DNA of 38,301 nt from Flavobacteriaceae bacterium (GCA_947373225.1 CANBWX010000019.1:1-38301); one strand, 5' to 3'. Counted from the stretch's first letter, positions 1 to 8,830 are shown. Translations and numbers: made by a program. The notes: generated by a model from the letters alone, not told the origin.

Positions 1-216
1 TAATTTGTTCTTTTCATTTTTCTTCCAATTGTCTAAAAACTATTTGGACTTCAATTCTTTAGAATCAAAAAACAAAATCGATTTGTAGTTCTTTTATTTG
101 TAACTTTCAAAAAATAAAAGAATTGTATATGAATTTATAGGTCTAAAAATGACACTAATTTTAATTCATTCTTTATTTTAAAATTCCAATTAGCACAATC
201 ACATTAATTGAATAAT
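1..216. other. Intergenic start of window, no gene seen
   Basis: No convincing open reading frame is visible on either strand. The only structure seen is an 11-bp inverted repeat (89-99 with 112-122, TTCTTTTATTT and its complement) with a 12-base loop and no following T-run on the + strand. It could be a weak terminator for an upstream gene outside the window. Confidence 0.4.
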
Positions 217-282
217 GTGTGAATTATATAACTTTTTCCTAAAGTTATATAAGTCTCCCCAAAGAAAATCGACCGACTTTTA
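217..282 (+). promoter_or_regulatory. Island promoter 1: GTGTGAA box, perfect 29-bp dyad, TTTA -7 box
   Basis: GTGTGAA (217-223) is followed by a dyad at 224-252 with two perfect 12-base arms (TTATATAACTTT and AAAGTTATATAA) around a 5-base spacer. TTTA begins at 279, 27 bp after the dyad end. It lies just upstream of the AraC-type regulator. The same layout recurs at nine other genes in the window. The perfect symmetry suggests a dimeric protein binding site; autoregulation by the AraC-type product is an inference. Confidence 0.8.
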
Positions 283-306
283 CATAATCCCCTAAAATAA
301 AATAAT

Positions 307-867
307 TTGAAATTATATATCAAATATATGGTCAGTAACCGCTGCAAAATGGCAGTAAAAGAAGAGTTGAAAAAACTTGGTTTGCACTTTATAGTCGTAG
401 ATTTAGGCGAAGTAGAAATCATGGAAAATATTTCGATGGAGAAACGTGAACTCTTGAAAACTAATTTGCATAATTCTGGTCTTGAATTAATGGATGACAG
501 AAAAGCAATGTTGATTGAAAAAATCAAAACTGTTATTATTGAAATGGTGCATCACTCTGATGAAATTATCAAGGTGAATTTTTCTGGTTATTTAAGTGAG
601 AAAATGAATCACGATTATACTTATTTGTCAAATTTATTTTCGGAAGTACAAGGAACAACAATAGAGCGTTTTATAATTTCTCATAAAATTGAACGCATAA
701 AAGAATTAATTATATATGGTGAACACAATATTACTGAAATCGCATGGAAAATGGGTTACAGCAGTGTGGCGCATTTATCAAGTCAGTTCAAGAAAACAAC
801 TGGACTTTCGCCTTCGCATTTTAAACAATTAAAGGACAAAAGACGAAGCCCGATTGAGGATATTTAA
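307..867 (+). CDS. AraC-family regulator with HMA-like N-terminal domain
   Basis: A 186-residue DNA-binding regulator. Residues about 95-180 form an AraC/XylS double helix-turn-helix, with a conserved second helix around ITEIAWKMGYSSVAHLSSQF and an ending typical of the family (TGLSPSHFK). The first 65 residues lack a cupin-type sensor; their predicted beta-alpha-beta-beta-alpha-beta pattern and a single Cys at about position 13 resemble a heavy-metal-associated (HMA) fold, which is an inference. A TTG start at 307 is used because an ATG at 328 would remove the first strand. The kinase gene begins 47 bp downstream, so co-transcription is likely. A perfect palindrome sits in its own promoter, making it the best local candidate for regulator of the island. 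Confidence 0.85.
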   Translation: MKLYIKYMVSNRCKMAVKEELKKLGLHFIVVDLGEVEIMENISMEKRELLKTNLHNSGLELMDDRKAMLIEKIKTVIIEMVHHSDEIIKVNFSGYLSEKMNHDYTYLSNLFSEVQGTTIERFIISHKIERIKELIIYGEHNITEIAWKMGYSSVAHLSSQFKKTTGLSPSHFKQLKDKRRSPIEDI

Positions 868-914
868 TATTAATTTAGATTAAAACGGCATCAATTAATT
901 TTTACAAAAGTATT

Positions 915-3900
915 ATGAAATTCACATTAGAAAAACAAACCACTTTCTTCTATATACTTTCGGCTATTATACTGACCTCAACATTAGTGACTTTCTACAA
1001 TAATGGTCAAAAGGTTATAGCTTCAAATGATAAAATGATACATACTCATGAAGTCATTAGTAAAAGTAATGATGTTCTAATAGATGCTCTGAATATTGAA
1101 ACCGGATTTAGAGGTTATTTATTATCTGGGAAGGCTGGATTTTTACAGCCATTTAATAGCGCCGAAACTAAAATATATACCGATTTAGACGAATTGACAT
1201 TACTTACAAAAGACAATCCAGCGCAGCAAAATCGAATAGTTTTATTAAAAAAAACTATTTCTGAAAGAATAGTTTTTACTAATAAATATATAGCAATAAG
1301 AAAACAGAATTTATTGAATGATTCAGAGAGAATTAAAATTATAGAAGAAGGAAATATCCTCACTGATAAAATCAGAAATGGAATTATAAACATCAACAAT
1401 GAAGAAGACAAACTACTTAAAATTAGAATATTAATAAACGAAAAAAGTTCTAAAAATTCGGATTTACTCTTTTTATTACTACTCCTTTTTCTTATTACAG
1501 TTTTCACTCTTATCGTTATTATCATAAGAAATCAGAAACAAAAAAACAAAAAACTAGAAACCTATACCGCTGATCAAAAGTTAGCCTCACAATATTCTCT
1601 TAGTCTTATTGAAGCAAGTTTAGATCCATTAGTAACCATAAGCCCAAAAGGCAAGATTATGGATATGAATCAGGCTACAGTAAGAATTACAGGAATTGAT
1701 CGCCAAAAATTAATTGGATCCGATTTTTTCGATTATTTCACCGAACCACAAATGGCGCGTGAAGTATACCAAGAAGTATTTGCCAAAGGTTCTGTTACTG
1801 ATTCTCCGCTTACACTTCGCCATAAAGATGGTAAACTGACCGATGTGTTATTCAACGGTTCGGTTTATAAAGATGAAAACGATACTATTTTGGGAGTTGT
1901 GATTGTTGCGAGAGATATTGCAGAACAAAAATGGGCATTAGATTTACGAATTGCCAACAAAGAGCTCGCCTTTCAAAACGAAGAGAAAGAAAAACGTGCC
2001 AATGAATTAAGCATTGCTAATGATGAACTTGCTTTTCAAAACGGAGAAAAAGAAAAAAGAGCCAATGAACTAAGTGTTGCCAATGAAGAATTAGCATGCC
2101 AATATGAAGAAAAAGAAAGTCGGGCAGCAGAATTAATTATTGCCAATAAAGAACTGGCTTTTCAAAACGGAGAAAAAGAAAAAAGAGCCAATGAACTAAG
2201 TGTTGCCAATGAAGAACTGGCATGTCAATATGAAGAAAAAGAAAATCGAGCAGCCGAATTAATCATTGCCAATGAAGAACTTGCTTTTCAAAACATCGAA
2301 AAAGAAAATCGTGCTGCAGAATTAGTCATTGCCAATGAAGAATTGGAATATCAGAATAAAGTTAAGGAAAAACGTGCGGCAGCACTTGTAATTGCAAACA
2401 AAGAATTGGCCTTCCAAAATAAGGAGAAAGAAAAACGTGCAGCAGAGTTAGTTATTGCCAACAAAGAACTGGCTTTTCAAAATGATGAAAAAGAGAAACG
2501 TGCGGCAGAATTAGATATTGCTAACAAGGAGCTTCTATTTCAAAATAACGAAAAAGAAAAACGTGCCGCTGAATTAGCCGTTGCCAATAAAGAATTGGCG
2601 TTTCAAAACGATGAGAAAGAAAAACGCGCCGCAGAGTTAGTCATTGCAAACCAAGAACTCCATTTTCAAAACGATGAAAAAGAAAAACGTGCCGCCGAAT
2701 TAGTTATTGCCAACAAAGAACTAGCTTTTCAAAACGATGAGAAAGGAAAACGCGCCGATGAATTAATTGTCGCCAATGAAGAACTGGCGTATCAAAATGA
2801 TGAGAAAGAAAACCGCGCAAGTGAATTAGTTATTGCAAACAAAGAACTTGATTTTCAAAACATAGAAAAAGAAAAACGGGAAATTGCAAATAAAGAACTA
2901 GAAGCACTAAGTTATTCGGCAAAATTAGCATCGCAATATTCATTGAGTTTGATCGAAGCAAGTCGCGATCCATTGGTTACCATAAATACCGAAGGTAAAA
3001 TTACCGATATGAATGAAGCATTAGTGAACATCACCGGAATGATGCGTGAAGAGCTTACAGGTTCAGACTTTTTCGACTATTTTACAGAACCACAAATGGC
3101 TCGTGAAGTGTATCAGGAAGTATTTGCTAAGGGATCAGTCGCTGATTCTCCGCTTACACTTCGAAATAAAGACGGCGAACTGACTGATGTATTATTTAAT
3201 GGTTCCGTTTACAAAGATGACAAAGGAAATGTAATGGGAGTCGTGATTGTAGCTCGTGATGTTACGGATCAAAAAAGAATTGAAACCGAACTGATTGAAG
3301 CAAAAGTATTTGCAGAATTAGCAACAGGAATTGCAGAAGAAGCACAAAATAAAGCCGAAAAATCAACAAAAATTGCCGAAGATGCTGTAAAAGCAAAACA
3401 ACAATTCTTGTCGAATATGAGTCACGAAATTAGAACTCCAATGAATGCTATTATTGGATTTACTAAAGTGGTTCTTAAAACAGATTTATCATCCAAACAA
3501 AGAGAATATTTATTGGCAATAAAAATGAGTGGTGATGCACTAATTGTGCTTATTAATGACATACTCGATTTAGCAAAAGTTGATGCTGGAAAAATGGTAT
3601 TTGAGCAAGTTCCGTTCAAAATGAACCTTTCGATAAAGGCAATGCTTCACGTATTCGAAACAAAAATTCAAGAAAAAAACCTTGAGTTAATTACCCAATA
3701 CGATAAAAATATACCCGAAGTATTACTTGGCGATCCGGTTCGTTTGCATCAAATTATTTTAAATCTTGTGAGTAATGCCGTGAAGTTTACAACAAATGGA
3801 AAAATAACTGTAAGCGTTAATTTGTTGAGTGAAGATGATGAAAAATCAACAATTGAGTTCTCGGTTTCGGATACAGGAATTGGAATTCCAGAAAATAAAA

Positions 3901-4916
3901 TTGAGAAGATTTTCGAAAATTTTCAACAAGCATCCAGCGGAACATCCAGATTATACGGAGGAACAGGATTAGGACTTGCCATCGTAAAACAATTAGTAGA
4001 ACCTCAGGGCGGAACTATAACTGTAAAAAGTAAAGTTGGCGAAGGTTCTACTTTTAGCTTTATCTTAAACTTTCTTAAAACCGATGCCGATGCCGAAATT
4101 GAAACGGCAATGATGGAATTAGATTCTGAGAATAAAGATATAAAAGTATTGGTAGTTGAAGATATGGCTTTGAATCAATTATTGATGAAGACATTATTGG
4201 ATGATTTTGGATTTGAACGCGATATTGCCGATAACGGAAAAATTGCCATTGAAAAACTAAAAGAAAAATCGTTTGACATTATTTTGATGGACTTGCAAAT
4301 GCCAATAATGAATGGGTTTGAAGCAACAGAATACATCCGAAATACATTGAATTCGAAAATACCAATTATCGCTTTAACTGCCGATGTAACGACAGTTGAT
4401 TTAGAAAAATGCAAATCAGTAGGAATGAATGATTATATCGCAAAGCCTGTTGACGAACGCTTATTATACAGTAAAATAATTGGACTTGTAAAAAAACCTG
4501 TCTTGGCAAATTTTAATAAACCCAAATTAAAAAGTATCAATCAAATTAAAAAAATAAAATGTATTGACTTGGAATATTTAAACCATCGAACAAAATCGAA
4601 TCCGAAATTAATGATGGAAATGATTTCGATTTATTTATCACAAACACCACCATTAATAAACGCAATGAAACAAAGTTTACTCGACAAAGATTATCCTTTA
4701 TTACACGCATCAATGCATAAGATGATACCTTCTTTTTCGATCATGGGAATTAGTCCCGATTTTGAAAATATGGCAAAAAAAATACAGGAATATGCGGGAA
4801 CACAGCAACTAAAAGAAGGAGTCGAAAAAATGGCAATTGATTTAGAGAATGTTTGTGAGCAGGCTTGTGAAGAATTAGAAATAGAATTTAACCTAATTAA
4901 AAATACACTATCGTGA
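915..4916 (+). CDS. Giant hybrid histidine kinase (CHASE3-PAS-repeats-PAS-HK-REC-Hpt)
   Basis: A 1333-residue inner-membrane sensor kinase. Order: TM1 (about 11-28), a CHASE3-like periplasmic domain containing ETGFRGYLLSG, TM2 (about 184-204), PAS1 (about 222-340), a 21-residue repeat array (347-657), PAS2 (about 669-790), HisKA with phospho-acceptor H837 in SHEIRTP, HATPase with N, G1 and G2 boxes (DTGIGIP, GGTGLGLAIV), a receiver with D1126 (LMDLQMPIMNG) and a C-terminal Hpt domain with likely H1268. The two PAS domains are nearly identical over long stretches, indicating internal duplication. The array has 14 full repeats of the type ANKELAFQNEEKEKRAAEL plus one shortened copy and should form a long coiled coil. 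The gene overlaps the next regulator gene by 4 bp. A full phosphorelay to that protein is likely but inferred. Confidence 0.93.
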   Translation: MKFTLEKQTTFFYILSAIILTSTLVTFYNNGQKVIASNDKMIHTHEVISKSNDVLIDALNIETGFRGYLLSGKAGFLQPFNSAETKIYTDLDELTLLTKDNPAQQNRIVLLKKTISERIVFTNKYIAIRKQNLLNDSERIKIIEEGNILTDKIRNGIININNEEDKLLKIRILINEKSSKNSDLLFLLLLLFLITVFTLIVIIIRNQKQKNKKLETYTADQKLASQYSLSLIEASLDPLVTISPKGKIMDMNQATVRITGIDRQKLIGSDFFDYFTEPQMAREVYQEVFAKGSVTDSPLTLRHKDGKLTDVLFNGSVYKDENDTILGVVIVARDIAEQKWALDLRIANKELAFQNEEKEKRANELSIANDELAFQNGEKEKRANELSVANEELACQYEEKESRAAELIIANKELAFQNGEKEKRANELSVANEELACQYEEKENRAAELIIANEELAFQNIEKENRAAELVIANEELEYQNKVKEKRAAALVIANKELAFQNKEKEKRAAELVIANKELAFQNDEKEKRAAELDIANKELLFQNNEKEKRAAELAVANKELAFQNDEKEKRAAELVIANQELHFQNDEKEKRAAELVIANKELAFQNDEKGKRADELIVANEELAYQNDEKENRASELVIANKELDFQNIEKEKREIANKELEALSYSAKLASQYSLSLIEASRDPLVTINTEGKITDMNEALVNITGMMREELTGSDFFDYFTEPQMAREVYQEVFAKGSVADSPLTLRNKDGELTDVLFNGSVYKDDKGNVMGVVIVARDVTDQKRIETELIEAKVFAELATGIAEEAQNKAEKSTKIAEDAVKAKQQFLSNMSHEIRTPMNAIIGFTKVVLKTDLSSKQREYLLAIKMSGDALIVLINDILDLAKVDAGKMVFEQVPFKMNLSIKAMLHVFETKIQEKNLELITQYDKNIPEVLLGDPVRLHQIILNLVSNAVKFTTNGKITVSVNLLSEDDEKSTIEFSVSDTGIGIPENKIEKIFENFQQASSGTSRLYGGTGLGLAIVKQLVEPQGGTITVKSKVGEGSTFSFILNFLKTDADAEIETAMMELDSENKDIKVLVVEDMALNQLLMKTLLDDFGFERDIADNGKIAIEKLKEKSFDIILMDLQMPIMNGFEATEYIRNTLNSKIPIIALTADVTTVDLEKCKSVGMNDYIAKPVDERLLYSKIIGLVKKPVLANFNKPKLKSINQIKKIKCIDLEYLNHRTKSNPKLMMEMISIYLSQTPPLINAMKQSLLDKDYPLLHASMHKMIPSFSIMGISPDFENMAKKIQEYAGTQQLKEGVEKMAIDLENVCEQACEELEIEFNLIKNTLS
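1953..2885 (+). repeat. In-frame 63-bp tandem repeats coding a coiled coil
   Basis: Fourteen complete 63-bp units (1953-2834) and one 51-bp unit (2835-2885) code for 21-residue repeats, which equal three heptads. Residue changes cluster at a few positions (ANKEL/ANEEL, FQN/CQY, EKEKR/EKENR). Units 2-3 and 4-5 are especially alike, suggesting duplication of a two-unit block. Such arrays can change copy number by slippage or recombination. Confidence 0.95.
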
Positions 4917-5347
4917 AAAACGAAAACAAAATAAAAATCTTCTTGATAGATGATGATGCCTTATATCTAAAATCGTTAGAAATAGAATTTCTTGAGCATG
5001 CCGATTTCATCATTGAAACGTATGCTACAGGAGAACTTTGCATAGAAAATTTATCTCGAAATCCGGATATAATTGTCTTAGATTATCATCTTGACGGCAT
5101 TGATAAAACAGCTATGAATGGACTGGAAACTCTAGACAAAATAAAATCTAAAAATCCAGATATTCCTGTAATAATGTTGTCTTCACAAGACAAAATAGAT
5201 GTGGCAATAAAGTGTATGCACCATAGAGCTTTTGATTATGTGGTAAAAAGTGAAACTGCATTTTTGCGTTTACAGAAAATAATAACCACCATTTTTAGTT
5301 ACAAAAAAATGGAGAAAGAATTAAGTTGGTATATGGACAGAATGTAA
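4913..5347 (+). CDS. Single-domain response regulator (CheY-like)
   Basis: A 144-residue receiver domain without an output domain. The acidic pocket D13-D14-D15, phospho-acceptor D57 (VLDYHLDG), the Ser-Ser after strand 4 (VIMLSS) and the conserved Lys (YVVKS) are all present. It starts with GTG overlapping the kinase stop (GTGA), so translation is probably coupled to the kinase. Its likely role is to take phosphate from the Hpt domain of the kinase and signal by protein contact; no DNA-binding part is present. A C-terminal extension of about 20 residues (from KKMEKELSWY) may be an added helix. Confidence 0.92.
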   Translation: MKNENKIKIFLIDDDALYLKSLEIEFLEHADFIIETYATGELCIENLSRNPDIIVLDYHLDGIDKTAMNGLETLDKIKSKNPDIPVIMLSSQDKIDVAIKCMHHRAFDYVVKSETAFLRLQKIITTIFSYKKMEKELSWYMDRM

Positions 5348-5435
5348 ATCCTATACTTTTTAAACAACCGTGTAATCTACAAAATTCTATTACTAATTAA
5401 TAAAGGAACATCTTCTTTTTAAGGCTGAAATTATG

Positions 5436-5443
5436 TAACTTTG
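5436..5443 (+). promoter_or_regulatory. Possible -7 box TAACTTTG
   Basis: A perfect match to the Bacteroidota TAnnTTTG -7 consensus, about 107 bp before the VTT-like gene. No clear -33 TTTG was found. The preceding TTATGTAAC resembles one half of the island dyad, but the second half and the 27-bp phase are absent. Confidence 0.35.
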
Positions 5444-5550
5444 TTGTCTGATTTTTAAACTATTAACATTAAACTTTAAGAATTAAAAGAATAGATTTAT
5501 ATAAAATAAATTTTGTTTTTTTAGTACGAATTTAATAAAACAATACAACT

Positions 5551-6144
5551 ATGTGGTGGCAATATATCGTAGTTTTTTTGGGATCCTTATTATTTGATGT
5601 TGTGCCTATCCCCTTTCCTCCGGCCTTTACAATTATGATTTTTTTACAAATTAAATATGATTTAAATATTTGGTTAGTTATAGTAATTGGAGTAATGGGA
5701 TCAATATTAGGCAGGTACATCCTCACTTTATATATACCATTTATTGCAGGTAGAATATTTAAAGAATCTAAGAATGAAGATGTTCAATTTCTTGGCGAAA
5801 AAATGAAAGAAAAAGGATGGAAAAGCCAAATGGCAATAATAGCTTATTCCTTATTACCACTTCCCACAACCCCATTATTCTTGGCTGGCGGCATGGCCAA
5901 AATAAAACCTTTATATATAATTCCAGCCTTTTTTGTAGGCAAATTTACCAGTGATACCATTGTTGTTAATTTGGGGAAATATACTTCCGAAAATGCCCAA
6001 AACATTATTGATGGGATATTAAGTTGGAAAACCATAACCAGTTTATTGATAGGACTGATATTTCTATTTTTCGTTTTATTTATTGACTGGCGCTCGCTAA
6101 TTCAAAAAAATAAATTTCAATTGAATTTCCGAATCTGGAAATAA
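5551..6144 (+). CDS. VTT/DedA-like inner-membrane protein
   Basis: A 197-residue protein with about five hydrophobic segments. Features that recall the DedA/VTT group are the polar, proline-rich membrane entry (PIPFPPAF), the LLPLPTTPLFLAGGMAKI stretch and a glycine-rich membrane helix (GVMGSILGRY). Family members are linked to lipid scrambling and to membrane homeostasis, but this protein is divergent, so the exact role is unknown. It is a lone gene about 200 bp after the response regulator. A start at the ATG at 5551 fits a membrane helix beginning immediately. Confidence 0.6.
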   Translation: MWWQYIVVFLGSLLFDVVPIPFPPAFTIMIFLQIKYDLNIWLVIVIGVMGSILGRYILTLYIPFIAGRIFKESKNEDVQFLGEKMKEKGWKSQMAIIAYSLLPLPTTPLFLAGGMAKIKPLYIIPAFFVGKFTSDTIVVNLGKYTSENAQNIIDGILSWKTITSLLIGLIFLFFVLFIDWRSLIQKNKFQLNFRIWK

Positions 6145-6254
6145 CAAATCCCTTTTATTAAAATTCCACATTTGACATTTAGAAACTCTTACATTAAAAA
6201 GAGAGTCTGAATCTACTTTTCTATTCCAACACACAAATTATAATCTGGCGAAAT

Positions 6255-6320
6255 GTGTGAATGATGCAACTCTTATGTAGAATTATGTAATACATTTTAC
6301 TACAAACTACCCCACCTTTG
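6255..6320 (+). promoter_or_regulatory. Island promoter 2: GTGTGAA box, dyad, TTTG -7 box
   Basis: GTGTGAA 6255-6261, dyad 6262-6290 (left half TGATGCAAC, right half AATTATGTAA), and CACCTTTG ending at 6320 with TTTG starting 27 bp after the dyad. A start site near 6327 would give the lipoprotein gene a leader of about 145 nt. The rest of the 6145-6471 gap shows nothing else that I recognise. Confidence 0.75.
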
Positions 6321-6471
6321 TACATTCAGGATTGAACAAGTAAAACCTTTTTAGAAAGTATTTACGGATCAAATTGCAACTTAATTAGACTCAAGAATAT
6401 ATTAAAACAAACATTGGAGAATGTATTTAAAACTCAAAAAATAATAATTTAATTCAATAAAAAACAAGATC

Positions 6472-6762
6472 ATGAGAAAGTTTATTTTTTTATTTAGTTT
6501 GATAGGAATTCTATCATTCTTCAATTCCTGTTCAGCAGGTTATGTTTCAGAAGAACCGGTATACCAAAACTACGAAAGACCACAACGACCAAGTAGTGAT
6601 TACATCTGGATTGATGGAGGCTGGAACTGGAACAGTAGTTCAAATTCATACATTCAGGTCAATGGTAATTGGGAAAAACCAAGAGAGGGTCATCCTTATC
6701 AACAAGGACATTGGAAAAAAGACAGACATGGTTCTCAATGGGTTAGAGGATCTTACAGATAA
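6472..6762 (+). CDS. Small Trp-rich lipoprotein (WXXGXW/YXWQ repeat family)
   Basis: A 96-residue precursor with a lipoprotein signal peptide and acceptor C20 (FNSC). The mature part has repeated aromatic-glycine units: WIDGGWNW, VNGNWEKP, YQQGHWKK, WVRGSYR. These match the short WXXGXW/YXWQ repeats found in many Bacteroidota and proteobacterial envelope lipoproteins of unknown function. It has its own copy of the island promoter, which points to a stress- or envelope-related job. It is a single gene, followed by an inverted-repeat element. Confidence 0.8.
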   Translation: MRKFIFLFSLIGILSFFNSCSAGYVSEEPVYQNYERPQRPSSDYIWIDGGWNWNSSSNSYIQVNGNWEKPREGHPYQQGHWKKDRHGSQWVRGSYR

Positions 6763-6810
6763 TTAATCCCATAGAATTGAAGTTTTACTTTTAAATATGG
6801 ATTAAATATA

Positions 6811-6952
6811 AGAATGTCAAAAATAAATTTTAGCCACAAAGTACAATAAAATTATATTGACTATTATTGTATTGTTATTGAAAATCAGCATAATGCATTC
6901 CTGTTGATTGCCATTGTACTACTTGTGGTTTATGAAATATTTTTGACATTCT
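6811..6952. repeat. MITE-like 142-bp element with terminal inverted repeats
   Basis: The ends 6811-6825 (AGAATGTCAAAAATA) and 6938-6952 are perfect 15-bp inverted repeats. Pairing continues imperfectly inward (TAGCCACAAAGTACAAT near 6831-6847 against ATTGTACTACTTGTGG near 6913-6928), giving arms of about 37-40 bp. There is no ORF inside and no clear target duplication. It ends 19 bp before the L,D-transpeptidase start, so it must contribute to that gene's leader or promoter. Confidence 0.65.
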
Positions 6953-6971
6953 CTTTTATAAAAAACTAAAA

Positions 6972-8633
6972 ATGAATTACAGATCACTATTTTCAGCAAA
7001 TCAAAAAAGCAAAATCATTTATGCTGTATTTTGCATTGTAATAGTATTTGGATGCAATAAGAGAAGTAACGAATCATCTAAATCTGGTATTTATACAACC
7101 CAAAATTACACCGATTTAATTCTTGATGAATCTTCAATAGATTCCTATTTTAATACATTTCCTGAAAGTGACAGTATTAAACAGGAAGTAAACCTATTTT
7201 ATAAAAACCGTGACTATCAATTTGCTTGGTTCAATAAAAAGGGAATGACAGCTGCGGTTCCTAATTTCTATAACCAAATCCAAAATTACAGCACTGATTT
7301 TAAAAATAAAACTTTCAAAAACGAACGATTAGATTCTTTGGTGTATACTTTTGGAAACCCAAAAATTCCTTCTTCATCAAAAGAAAAAAGCGAGGAAGAA
7401 TTAGAAATATTACTTACAACCACTTTTTTTAAATATTCGAATAAAGTATATGGAGGGATGACAAAAAGCCCTTACGAATTGGATTGGTTTATACCCCGAA
7501 AAAAGAAAAATTATCAGGCATTACTCGATTCATTGGTCGTTTCTAATAAAGGAGAAAAGATCTTGGAACCAGTAAATCATTATTACATAAAATTAAAAGC
7601 AAAACTTAGAGAATATCGCGAAATAGCTAAAAAAGGAGGATTTCCGGTCATTGACATTCCTAAAAAAACGTTATCCATTTCAGAGAAAGATTCCTGTTTA
7701 CTAAAGGTAAAACAATACTTATTCCTAACAGCTGATTGGAATGAAAATGACAAAACAATTGTTTTTACAGACCAATTATCAAAAGCAATTATAAATTTTC
7801 AGCATCGAATGGGATTGATAGAAAACGGAAAATTAAATACTGAAACCATCAAAGAACTGAACAAACCAATTGATTTTAGAATAAAACAAATAATGCTAAA
7901 TTTAGAGCGATTGCGCTGGGTTCCTGTTGAAATGGAAACCGAATTTTTATTGATAAATATTCCAGAATATAAACTGCATATTATTGAAAATGGCAAATTA
8001 GTTTGGACTACCAATGTTGTGGTAGGAAAGGACGTAAAACAAACCAGCATTTTCAAAGGAAAAATTTCCAGCATTATACTTAATCCCTATTGGAATATTC
8101 CAAACAGCATTATAAGGCATGAAATAGTTCCTAATATAAAGAAGAATTCGAATTATTTAGCAACCAATAATATGGAAGTACTTTCTGGAACTACGATTAT
8201 TGATCCGTTGAACATAAATTGGTATAAATACAAAAAGGATATTCCTTTTACTATTCGACAAAAACCTGGAGAAGATAATTCGTTAGGAAAAATAAAGTTT
8301 CTATTCCCTAATAGTTTCAATATTTATCTTCACGATACCCCTTCAAAAGGGATGTTTAACAAATCGAAACGTGCTTTTAGTCATGGTTGTATTAGAGTCG
8401 AAAACCCAAAGAAATTGCTACACTATTTCATTCGAAATGATGCTTCTTTAAATTCGGAAAAAGTGGATTCAATTTTCAAAACCAACAAAGAATATAGTAT
8501 TCAAATAAAGCCTTCCGTTCCTGTATATATCGTTTATTTCACTTCTTGGGTCGATAATAATGGTCAGTTAAATTTCAGAAATGACATTTATAATTTGGAC
8601 AAACAACTCGCAAGTGAAATTTTCGGAGAATGA
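6972..8633 (+). CDS. L,D-transpeptidase (YcbB-type) lipoprotein
   Basis: A 553-residue peptidoglycan cross-linking enzyme that would form 3-3 links in the periplasm. An N-terminal lipoprotein signal ends at C28 (VFGC). Residues about 215-300 hold a peptidoglycan-binding-type segment (FQHRMGLIENGKLNTETI). The YkuD catalytic domain covers about 325-500 with the motif HDTPSKG and the catalytic SHGCIRVENP, giving H471 and nucleophile C473. Length and order match the large YcbB group rather than short YkuD enzymes. It has a strong terminator directly after it, so it is probably a single-gene unit. The island dyad is not found upstream; a MITE-like element lies there instead. Confidence 0.92.
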   Translation: MNYRSLFSANQKSKIIYAVFCIVIVFGCNKRSNESSKSGIYTTQNYTDLILDESSIDSYFNTFPESDSIKQEVNLFYKNRDYQFAWFNKKGMTAAVPNFYNQIQNYSTDFKNKTFKNERLDSLVYTFGNPKIPSSSKEKSEEELEILLTTTFFKYSNKVYGGMTKSPYELDWFIPRKKKNYQALLDSLVVSNKGEKILEPVNHYYIKLKAKLREYREIAKKGGFPVIDIPKKTLSISEKDSCLLKVKQYLFLTADWNENDKTIVFTDQLSKAIINFQHRMGLIENGKLNTETIKELNKPIDFRIKQIMLNLERLRWVPVEMETEFLLINIPEYKLHIIENGKLVWTTNVVVGKDVKQTSIFKGKISSIILNPYWNIPNSIIRHEIVPNIKKNSNYLATNNMEVLSGTTIIDPLNINWYKYKKDIPFTIRQKPGEDNSLGKIKFLFPNSFNIYLHDTPSKGMFNKSKRAFSHGCIRVENPKKLLHYFIRNDASLNSEKVDSIFKTNKEYSIQIKPSVPVYIVYFTSWVDNNGQLNFRNDIYNLDKQLASEIFGE

Positions 8634-8662
8634 TTTTTTGGGGTTTTTTGGTTTTTTGGTTA

Positions 8663-8697
8663 GGGGCTGTCTTTTTAAGACAGCCTCTTTTTTTTTA
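8663..8697 (+). terminator. Rho-independent terminator
   Basis: An 11-bp stem (8663-8673 with 8677-8687, one G-T pair) built on GGCTGTCTT/AAGACAGCC with a TTT loop, followed by T8688-T8696. It ends the L,D-transpeptidase unit. The same GGCTGTC core recurs in hairpins at 19438 and 30657. Confidence 0.93.
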
Positions 8698-8726
8698 TCA
8701 TAATTTGAATTTTAAAAAGTAAAAAA

Positions 8727-8791
8727 GCGTAAATATTACAACTTTTCCCAAAAGTAATATAACACTCTTTTTTATATAAAATAGACCTTTA
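8727..8791 (+). promoter_or_regulatory. Island promoter 3: dyad and TTTA -7 box
   Basis: GCGTAAA (8727-8733, degenerate first box), dyad 8734-8762 (TATTACAACTTTT and AAAAGTAATATAA around CCC), and GACCTTTA with TTTA at 8788, 26 bp after the dyad end. It serves the GH130-GT4 pair. This is the only site with 26 instead of 27 bp. Confidence 0.7.
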
Positions 8792-8830
8792 TAATTCCTT
8801 ATTATCAACAAAATCCAAAACTTATTAGTC

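Noticed and set aside
1953..2885. Regular 63-bp repeats that might suggest a CRISPR-like or satellite array
   Set aside because: The units are contiguous without spacers, stay in frame and code for heptad-type protein repeats inside a kinase gene.
5431..5459. An eleventh copy of the island dyad before the VTT-like gene
   Set aside because: Only one half-site (TTATGTAACTTT) is present; the other arm and the 27-bp distance to a TTTR box are missing. TAACTTTG is better explained as a -7 box.
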